The translations under genes were made by a program, and so were the position numbers. A DNA stretch of 45,001 nt from Veillonellaceae bacterium SB90. Lineage in GTDB: Bacteria > Bacillota > Negativicutes > Selenomonadales > Selenomonadaceae. The notes below the pieces were generated by a model. The model did no database searches, was not told where the DNA came from, and was given only the letters and a program-made list of their open reading frames with translations. The stretch is taken from NCBI GenBank assembly GCA_902364065.1, contig CABJCJ010000023.1, forward strand, positions 1 to 45,001. Reading direction: 5' to 3'. Shown in pieces: positions 39,069 to 45,001 of the stretch (its first letter is position 1; each line of letters begins with the position of its first letter).

Positions 39069-39170
39069 AGACCGCTGACAGGATGTCCTGAATGCGCGGC
39101 TCTGCAGCGAAGCCTGCATCTGCCGCGAACCATACAGAGAGATGCGTTTCAGGGTTAAAAAGGCGAAAGG

Positions 39171-39203
39171 GCCTGTTCTGGTTTTGCCAGGACAGGCTTT
39201 TTT
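39171..39203 (+). terminator. Terminator upstream of htpG
   Basis: GCCTGTTCTGG (39171-39181) pairs with CCAGGACAGGC (39187-39197), with one wobble, then a T run. Confidence 0.85.
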
Positions 39204-39214
39204 CGTCTTTATCT

Positions 39215-39243
39215 TTGACTTTTTGTTGTTTATGGTGTATAGT
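39215..39243 (+). promoter_or_regulatory. htpG promoter
   Basis: TTGACT (39215-39220) and TATAGT (39238-39243) are 17 bases apart. The CIRCE element starts 13 bases after the -10 box. Confidence 0.75.
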
Positions 39244-39255
39244 AGTAGCTGTACG

Positions 39256-39282
39256 TTAGCACTCGGACATTGTGAGTGCTAA
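39256..39282. promoter_or_regulatory. CIRCE element (HrcA operator)
   Basis: TTAGCACTC (39256-39264) and GAGTGCTAA (39274-39282) are the exact consensus arms with the standard 9-base spacer. This is the binding site of the heat-shock repressor HrcA, so htpG should be induced by heat or unfolded protein. Confidence 0.97.
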
Positions 39283-39327
39283 CAATGACTTTGTCAACAA
39301 ATTTTACCATAAGAAAGGCAGATTCAC

Positions 39328-41286
39328 ATGGGAAAAGAAAAATACGAGTTTAAGGCAGAAACCAAGCAGCTGCTGGATCTCATGATCCATTCCATTTACA
39401 CGAACCATGAGATTTTCCTGCGCGAGCTCATCTCGAATGCTTCTGATGCCATCGACAAGGCGCATTTCGAGAGCCTGACGGACCGCAGCCTACTCGAAGG
39501 CGATGAGAACTTCGAGATCTTCCTGACGCCGGATGCCGAGCAGCATACGCTGACGATTGCCGACAACGGCATCGGCATGAACCGCGAGGAACTCATCGAG
39601 AACATCGGCACGATTGCGAAGTCCGGTACTAAGGCATTCCTCGAGCAGCTCAAGAAGGCGAAAGAGGAGAACAAGGACCTCACCGATAAGGAAATGATCG
39701 GCCAGTTCGGCGTCGGTTTCTATTCGGCCTTCATGGTCGCCGACCAGGTGACGATTGTTTCCCGCAAGGCCGGCGATGCACAGGCCTGGAAGTGGGAGTC
39801 CTCGGCCGATGGTTCCTACACCATCGAGGAAGCGGAGCGCGTCGAACGCGGCACGAGCATCACGCTGCATCTCAAGAAGGAATTCTGCGGCAAGGAAGCT
39901 GAGCAGGACTTTACGGATCCGTACGAGATCGAACGCCTCGTGAAGAAGTACAGCGATTACGTCCGTTATCCGATCAAGATGGATTTCACGTTTGAAGAAA
40001 CGCCGAAGGACAAGGACGGCAAGGAGATTGAAGGAGCCGAGAAGATCAAGAAGGTCGAGACGCGTACGCTCAACTCCATGCAGCCGCTTTGGACGAAGAA
40101 CAAGTCCGAAATCAAGAAAGAGGAGTACAACGAATTCTTCAAGCATCAGTTCCATGAGTGGGAAGATCCGATGGAAGTCTTCCACACGAAGGCCGAAGGT
40201 GCCGTGGAGTACACGGCCCTCCTGGCCATCCCCGCACATGCGCCGTACAACCTCTATCAGACGGATTACGAGCCGGGCGTGCAGCTCTATAGCCGCCATG
40301 TCTTCATCATGGACAAGTGTAAGGACCTGTTGCCGGATTACCTGCGCTTCATGAAGGGCCTCGTCGATTCGCCGGATCTCTCGCTCAATATCTCGCGTGA
40401 GCTCCTGCAGCAGAGCCGCGAACTCAGGACGATTGGCCGTGCGCTTGAGAAGAACATTCTCAAGGCACTGGCCCGCAAGCTCAAGAATGACCGCGAAGCT
40501 TACGAGAAGTTCTGGAACGAGTACGGCAAGTCTTTGAAAATCGGCATCTACAACAGCATCTACAGCGGTTCGTCGGATACGGTCGACAAGCTCAAGGATC
40601 TCATCCTGTTCCTGAGCTCCAAGGAAGGCAAGCTTGTCTCGCTCAAGGAGTACGTGGAACGCATGCCGGAAAGCCAGAAGAAGATTTACTATGCGACGGC
40701 CAAGGATAAGGAAACGATTGAGCATCTGCCGCAGATGGAAACGCTGCGCGACAAGGGCATCGAGGTCCTGTATCTTCTGGATCCGGTCGATGAGTTCTGC
40801 CTGGAGACAATCCACGAGTACGAGGGCAAGCCGTTCCACTCGATCAGCCGCGGCGACCTCGATCTCGACGATGCCGAGAGCCAGGAAGTCAAGAAAGAGA
40901 CGGAGGAGATCCAGAAGGATAACGGCGATCTCATGAAGGACATCAAGGAAGTCCTAGGCGATAAGGTCGCGGATGTCAAGGTGTCGGCACGCCTCAAATC
41001 GAGTGCCGTCTGCCTTGTCGCCGATGAAGCGGGTCCGTCGCTTGCCATGGAGCAGACCTTTGCCGATATGAAGAATCCGCTCTTCAAAGCAAAGCGCATC
41101 CTTGAGATCAACCCGCATCATGAGCTCTTCCAGCGTCTGCAGCAGCTTCATACGGCAGGCAAGGACAGCCAGGATTTCAAGGATTACTGCGACCTTCTTT
41201 ACACGCAGGCCCTGCTCATCGAGGGCATCCTGCCGGAGAACCCGGTCGACTTCGCGAATAAAGTCGCCAAGCTCATGGCCAAATAA
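39328..41286 (+). CDS. htpG: Molecular chaperone HtpG (Hsp90)
   Basis: HtpG is the bacterial Hsp90, a dimeric ATP-driven chaperone. The 652 residues contain the N-terminal ATPase domain with FLRELISNASDAIDK (ATP-binding Asn/Asp), IADNGIGMNREELIENIGTIAKSGT-type motifs and GQFGVGFYSAFMVAD, the middle domain (SRHVFIMDKCKDLLPDYLRF and ISRELLQQSRELRTI) and a C-terminal dimerisation domain. AAGAAAGG precedes the ATG. Control by a perfect CIRCE element is seen in the sequence; in B. subtilis htpG is not an HrcA target, so this differs from that model. Confidence 0.97.
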   Translation: MGKEKYEFKAETKQLLDLMIHSIYTNHEIFLRELISNASDAIDKAHFESLTDRSLLEGDENFEIFLTPDAEQHTLTIADNGIGMNREELIENIGTIAKSGTKAFLEQLKKAKEENKDLTDKEMIGQFGVGFYSAFMVADQVTIVSRKAGDAQAWKWESSADGSYTIEEAERVERGTSITLHLKKEFCGKEAEQDFTDPYEIERLVKKYSDYVRYPIKMDFTFEETPKDKDGKEIEGAEKIKKVETRTLNSMQPLWTKNKSEIKKEEYNEFFKHQFHEWEDPMEVFHTKAEGAVEYTALLAIPAHAPYNLYQTDYEPGVQLYSRHVFIMDKCKDLLPDYLRFMKGLVDSPDLSLNISRELLQQSRELRTIGRALEKNILKALARKLKNDREAYEKFWNEYGKSLKIGIYNSIYSGSSDTVDKLKDLILFLSSKEGKLVSLKEYVERMPESQKKIYYATAKDKETIEHLPQMETLRDKGIEVLYLLDPVDEFCLETIHEYEGKPFHSISRGDLDLDDAESQEVKKETEEIQKDNGDLMKDIKEVLGDKVADVKVSARLKSSAVCLVADEAGPSLAMEQTFADMKNPLFKAKRILEINPHHELFQRLQQLHTAGKDSQDFKDYCDLLYTQALLIEGILPENPVDFANKVAKLMAK

Positions 41287-41324
41287 GCAGTTTTTAGCAT
41301 TTTCTCATAGATTTTCTCAGAAAA

Positions 41325-41367
41325 GGGAACATAGGGGAATACGTTTACCCTCTATGTTCTCTTTTTT
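41325..41367 (+). terminator. htpG terminator
   Basis: Thirteen bases at 41325-41337 pair with 41349-41361 (core GAACATAG/CTATGTTC, with wobbles), followed by six T. Confidence 0.8.
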
Positions 41368-41424
41368 ATTTGTTATAGAAATGTACATACAATTATGAAA
41401 ACAAATAAAAAATCAAAAACCATC

Positions 41425-41453
41425 TTGATTTTTATTATTCCATAGCGTATAAT
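41425..41453 (+). promoter_or_regulatory. Promoter of the kinase-symporter unit
   Basis: TTGATT (41425-41430) and a perfect TATAAT (41448-41453) are 17 bases apart. The leader of about 145 bases contains two similar operator-like boxes. Confidence 0.75.
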
Positions 41454-41468
41454 ACAGTTGTAAGCAAA

Positions 41469-41482
41469 AGAAAACGTTTGCT
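41469..41482. promoter_or_regulatory. LacI/CcpA-type operator box 1
   Basis: AGAAAACGTTTGCT contains the central AACGTT of LacI-family operators and lies just downstream of the expected transcription start, where a bound repressor would block the polymerase. Confidence 0.55.
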
Positions 41483-41571
41483 ACTACGAAAGAAAAGACA
41501 ATCGGTGGCGCGCTGCCGAGGTGTTCAAACGGCGTGAGGGGAAATTGCCTACCTGTTTTTTTACCGTAGTG

Positions 41572-41585
41572 AGAAAACGTTTACA
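41572..41585. promoter_or_regulatory. LacI/CcpA-type operator box 2
   Basis: AGAAAACGTTTACA matches box 1 at 12 of 14 positions and the catabolite-response consensus at all but one. It lies 103 bases downstream of box 1, just before the ribosome binding site of the kinase gene. The spacing would allow DNA looping by a tetramer. Confidence 0.55.
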
Positions 41586-41604
41586 TTTGAAGGGGGAAAT
41601 CACT

Positions 41605-42210
41605 ATGAAAGAGAACCTTGTGATCACGATCAGCCGTCAGTATGGTGCGGGTGGCCGTGAGCTGGCAGGGATCCTGGCTGAGAAGCTGGGCATCAAGCTC
41701 TACGACCGTCAGCTCGTGCATCTGGCTGCGGCCAAGCTCGGCATCCATGACCTCAGCGAGGAGGAACTGCTCGAGATGGAGAATACGGTCAAGCCGCTTT
41801 CCATGAGCTTTATCCCGTTCCATTCCTTCGGCACGCACATGGGCGAGTCCAGTCAGGGCATGTTCATGAGCGAGTCCGCTGTCATTCGCAAGATCGCCCA
41901 GGATGGCTCCTGCATCTTCCTCGGCCGCTGCGCCGATTATGCCCTGCGCAACAGCGACAACCATTTCGACATCTTCGTCTGTGCCGATGATGAGTATCGC
42001 GAGAAACGCGGTCAGACGGTCTATGAGGGCAAGAGCCTCAAGGAACTCAACCGCGAAAATGAGAAGCGTGCCCGTTACTACAATTACTATACGGGCCGTA
42101 CGTGGGGCGATGGTGCGAATTACGATCTCGTTGTCAACACGAGCAAGGGCGCATCGCTCGATACGATTGCCGATGCCATCATCGCGTACATCGACAAGAT
42201 CAAAGGCTGA
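41605..42210 (+). CDS. Cytidylate kinase-like family protein
   Basis: The 201 residues belong to the cytidylate-kinase-like P-loop family (Pfam Cytidylate_kin2): ITISRQYGAGGRELAGILAEKLGIKLYD holds the nucleotide-binding loop. SCIFLGRCADYAL and a lid region follow, then YNYYTGRTWGDGANYDLVVNTS. The start at 41605 follows GAAGGGGG. The family is known from sequence only; substrates are mostly unproven. It shares its promoter and the operator boxes with the sugar symporter 29 bases downstream, suggesting a role in carbohydrate use or its signalling. Confidence 0.8.
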   Translation: MKENLVITISRQYGAGGRELAGILAEKLGIKLYDRQLVHLAAAKLGIHDLSEEELLEMENTVKPLSMSFIPFHSFGTHMGESSQGMFMSESAVIRKIAQDGSCIFLGRCADYALRNSDNHFDIFVCADDEYREKRGQTVYEGKSLKELNRENEKRARYYNYYTGRTWGDGANYDLVVNTSKGASLDTIADAIIAYIDKIKG

Positions 42211-42239
42211 GGGCTTGATTTTTTAGGGAGGCATTCATA

Positions 42240-43652
42240 ATGAATAGCAAATTACTGCAGCGCATCTGCTATGCGTGCGGCACGTTTGGTCATGACGTGT
42301 TCTATGCCATGATCGGCACTTATTTCATGATCTTTGTCACAAGCAACCTGTTCCATTCCAATAATCCGAGCCACGATGCCTACATGATCGGCATTGTCAC
42401 GACAATCATCCTCGTGCTCCGTATCCTCGAACTTTTCGTCGATCCGTTCATCGGCAACCTGATCGATAAGACGAAGACGCGCTGGGGCCGCTTTAAGCCA
42501 TGGGTCATCGTCGGTGCCTTCGTCGCAGCCATCACACTGGCCATGCTGTTTACGGATTTCGGCGGCCTGACGGTCACGAATCCGACGCTCTATCTGATTC
42601 TCTTCGCCATCGTCTACTTCATCATGGATATCTTCTACAGCGCCAAGGACGTTGCCATCTGGTCCATGATCCCGGCTCTTTCCTTTGATTCCCACGAACG
42701 TGATATCACGGCCACGATCGCCCGTATCGGTTCCGTTTTCGGCGCCAACCTCGTCACGGTCATCGTCATGCCGGTTGTCCTCTACTTCTCGCTGAACCAG
42801 AACGGCGGTGCTGGTGACCCGACTGGTTGGTTCGCATTCGCCTGCGTCGGCGGCGGTATCGCAACGCTCGGTGCCATCATCCTCGGCCTTGGCACGCACG
42901 AGCAGGAATCTGCACTGCGTGAGAACAAGACGGAGACTTCCGCGAAAGACGTATTCAAGGTCCTGACGCAGAACGACCAGCTCATGTGGACGGCCATCGC
43001 TTACCTCGTCTATGGTATCGGCATCAACATCGTCAACAACTTCAACCTCTATTACTTCATCTACGTCATCGGTGATGCTACGAAGTTCTCGATCCTCGGT
43101 GTCATCAACACGGTTATCGGCCTGATCGCCGTTGCCCTGTTCCCGGCTCTGACGGCCAAGTTCAGCCGCCGCAAGCTCTTCTTCGCTTCCATTGCAATCA
43201 TGCTCGTCGCACTCCTGATTTATGCGATGTCCGGCACGAATGTCACGATGGCTCTCATCGGCGCAGGCCTCTTCGCTCTGCCGCAGCCGCTCGTCTTCCT
43301 CGTCGTCCTCATGACGATCACGGACTCCGTCGAGTATGGCCAGCTCAAGATCGGCCATCGCGATGAAGCTGTCTGCCTCTGCGTGCGTCCGCTCGTCGAT
43401 AAATTCGCTGGTGCTGTCTCGAGCGGCATCATCGGCCTTGTCGCCGTCTGGGTCGGCATGACGGGCGGTGCTTCCGCTGCTGATATCAAGCCGGATGCCC
43501 TGTTCCACTTCCAGATTGTCATGTTCGCCGCACCGATCGTCCTCATGGTTATCGCTTCCTTCATCTACCGTGCAAAGGTAACGCTGACGGAAGCAGAGCA
43601 TGCGCGCATCGTCCGCGAGCTTGAAGAGAAATGGGAAGACCTGAGCAAATAA
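42240..43652 (+). CDS. GPH family sugar:cation symporter
   Basis: The 470-residue membrane protein with about 12 membrane segments belongs to the glycoside-pentoside-hexuronide symporters (MelB, LacS, GusB). The family signature DPFIGNLIDKTKTRWGRFKPW lies after the second segment (about 62-82). YSAKDVAIWSMIPALS and the LacS-like EYGQLKIGHRDEAVCLCVRPLVDK are also seen. There is no C-terminal phosphotransferase IIA domain. A beta-galactoside or related glycoside is a likely substrate, unproven. AGGGAGG precedes the ATG. No glycosidase is adjacent. Confidence 0.88.
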   Translation: MNSKLLQRICYACGTFGHDVFYAMIGTYFMIFVTSNLFHSNNPSHDAYMIGIVTTIILVLRILELFVDPFIGNLIDKTKTRWGRFKPWVIVGAFVAAITLAMLFTDFGGLTVTNPTLYLILFAIVYFIMDIFYSAKDVAIWSMIPALSFDSHERDITATIARIGSVFGANLVTVIVMPVVLYFSLNQNGGAGDPTGWFAFACVGGGIATLGAIILGLGTHEQESALRENKTETSAKDVFKVLTQNDQLMWTAIAYLVYGIGINIVNNFNLYYFIYVIGDATKFSILGVINTVIGLIAVALFPALTAKFSRRKLFFASIAIMLVALLIYAMSGTNVTMALIGAGLFALPQPLVFLVVLMTITDSVEYGQLKIGHRDEAVCLCVRPLVDKFAGAVSSGIIGLVAVWVGMTGGASAADIKPDALFHFQIVMFAAPIVLMVIASFIYRAKVTLTEAEHARIVRELEEKWEDLSK

Positions 43653-43718
43653 TCAGGCCTCAGCCAGATCGAGCATCTGGGTACAAATAAACAAAGCCGT
43701 TATTTGACCTGAGGAGGA

Positions 43719-43751
43719 GGCCGTTGTACCATGAAGATACAGCGGCCTTTT
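43719..43751 (+). terminator. Terminator after the symporter gene
   Basis: GGCCGTTGTA (43719-43728) pairs with TACAGCGGCC (43738-43747), with one wobble, then TTTT. Confidence 0.7.
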
Positions 43752-43799
43752 CTCATGTATCCTTACGGGAAAAGAGAAAACAAAAGGTATAAGGTATAA

Positions 43800-44105
43800 G
43801 TTTAAGGACGAACTGTTAAGTAGACGATAACATCGACAAATGTGCTCATAAGTGGGCAAATATTCTTATGGGTACATGCTTAACGAGCCGTCTCTAGCCC
43901 AAGTGACCGTGTTCAGTGAAAACTGTTTGCGGGATGAACTACGTTATCGGGAAAAGTTAAAAAACCACCTGCGGGTGTACTTTCAGCCTGCTGCTCTGGG
44001 AGTGCCAACCAAGAAACACCGCTAATGCCTTGCGGTGACAACAGGGAAACACATGAACTTCCGATGACTTGGGCACGAAGGAAAGTTCTCCAAAATGGAA
44101 GGTGG
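43800..44105 (+). ncRNA. Probable HEARO/omegaRNA of the IscB element
   Basis: The 300 or so bases before iscB have no gene and contain several local inverted repeats, such as CCACCTGCGGGTG and ACACCGCTAATGCCTTGCGGTG. HEARO RNAs (HNH endonuclease-associated RNA and ORF) lie exactly here, immediately upstream of iscB, and act as the guide-bearing omegaRNA. The guide would be at the 5' end, taken from the flanking DNA near 43780-43800. Assigned by position, length and visible pairing, not by a covariance search. Confidence 0.6.
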
Positions 44106-44110
44106 CAGAG

Positions 44111-45001
44111 ATGCCTGATATTAAGAAATATGCGTTCGTTTTGGACGCTGAAGGGAAACAGCTCGACCCCACAATCGAGCAAAATGCTTGGCGACAGGTT
44201 CGCCAGCATAAGGCAAAGCTGGTGTCGAGGTTCCCTATGGTTATCCAACTGCAACAAAGTGCTCTTTAAGGGCACAATTGAGCAACGCAAGGACGTAAAG
44301 AAAAAACTTGAGCAGCGTCGTGGCTATCGTCGTTACCACAGGTATCATAAGCATTATCGCCCTGCAAGGTTCAACAATCGTGCCTCATCAAGACGCAGCG
44401 GGAGGCTTATGCCATCCATTATTCAACGCAAGCAGGCAACCCTGAGGGTTATTGATCGATTACGTCAGTGGATTCGCATGGATGGGTACTGGCTTGAGGA
44501 CGTAAAGATTGACATGCGGGCACTGACTGATGGCTATAAACCGTATCACTGGCAGTATCAGAAATCGAACCGTCTGGACACCAACCTCCGTATTGCGGCA
44601 ATCTTCCGTGACGACTGCAAGTGCATGGAATGCGGCCAGGAAAATACTCGCTTCGAGGTACATCACATCACTCCAAAAAAGAAAGGCGGGGCCGACACGA
44701 TCAGCAATCTGATTACGCTTTGCCCGAAATGTCATGCTCGAACATTCGGCAGAGAAGTGCAGTTTGCCGATAAGTATTATAAGATGATTGGTCCCGCAGG
44801 TCATATCGAAGGCTTGGACGACGCCCAGCGGGTCATGCAGGGCAAGCATTGGTTTAGAGAACAGTTACAGAGTCGTGCCCCCCTGGTATTAACCACAGGC
44901 GGCGACACAGCAAACAAGCGTGAAGACTGGAATATTATAAAGACACATTCCAACGACGCTATTTGTATTGCGGATTTAGAACCTGAATCGGTTGACGTCG
45001 A
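44111..45001 (+). pseudogene. iscB: Decayed iscB (RRXRR/HNH RNA-guided nuclease), continues past the window
   Basis: IscB is the transposon-encoded ancestor of Cas9. The ATG at 44111 follows GGAAGGTGG and encodes the N-terminal PLMP-like domain ([16 protein letters not shown], then [10 protein letters not shown]), but the frame stops at 44269. From about 44254 another frame reads [19 protein letters not shown], the Arg-rich bridge ([22 protein letters not shown] region), RuvC-II ([17 protein letters not shown]), the HNH domain ([29 protein letters not shown]) and a RuvC-III-like THSNDAICI at the window end. The RuvC-I segment between the two frames (an Asp in a GIDPG-like motif) is missing. 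The gene therefore has a deletion plus frameshift. Confidence 0.85.

Noticed and set aside
43653..44110. Protein-coding gene between the symporter gene and iscB
   Set aside because: Only short frames without ribosome binding sites are present. The region is better explained as a terminator plus the structured RNA upstream of iscB.

Overview
The window looks like a chromosomal segment of a low-to-mid GC Firmicute that uses Gram-positive-style regulation (T-box, CIRCE, L10 leader, strong AGGAGG ribosome binding sites). Gene content and protein style fit the Negativicutes, probably Selenomonadaceae (Selenomonas/Mitsuokella-like). This placement is inferred from the proteins and was not checked against a database. 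Housekeeping genes have strongly GC-biased codon use; rpoB and most of rpoC avoid TTA, CTA and TCA. The insertion-sequence islands are more AT-rich and use codons less selectively.

Layout. 1-1787: an IS1182-like element, next to a small unknown gene and an exported repeat protein preceded by a perfect palindrome. 2934-8810: a tryptophan operon behind a UGG-specifier T-box, in the unusual order trpF-C-B-A-E-G and without trpD. 9003-12075: an exported protein of unknown function, then a TPP riboswitch controlling thiM, a thiamine-binding protein gene and thiE. 12120-19709: clpB behind a promoter that overlaps a large inverted repeat, a membrane-anchored polysaccharide deacetylase (minus strand), a SEC-C methionine aminopeptidase, a DEAD-box helicase, and a phosphofructokinase with pyrophosphate-type active-site residues.

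19719-24676 is a mobile island: an 84-bp solo IS30 left end, a fragment of a second IS30 element interrupted by an intact IS605-type tnpA/tnpB element, a PheC-like exported cyclohexadienyl dehydratase gene, a VanX-like dipeptidase gene with an amber codon in its signal peptide, and a full-length but frameshifted IS30 copy. 24706-36809: four tRNA genes (two fMet, Thr, Met), then rpmG-secE-nusG-rplK-rplA-[L10 leader]-rplJ-rplL and rpoB-rpoC. 36870-39068: an Mrp-type Fe-S carrier ATPase, a convergent AraC regulator and a stand-alone DapF-like half protein. 39215-43751: htpG under a perfect CIRCE element, then a kinase-like gene and a GPH sugar symporter under a promoter with two LacI/CcpA-type boxes.

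The window ends inside a decayed iscB gene (RuvC-I lost, frame shifted, HNH and RuvC-III kept). The roughly 300 bases upstream have the position and length expected of its HEARO/omegaRNA. The window therefore carries both families of transposon-encoded RNA-guided nucleases (an intact TnpB and a broken IscB). I did not find a clearly new defence or metabolic system. The most unusual points are the trpD-less reordered trp operon, the clpB operator, the DapF half protein, the PPi-type PFK and the IscB remnant.
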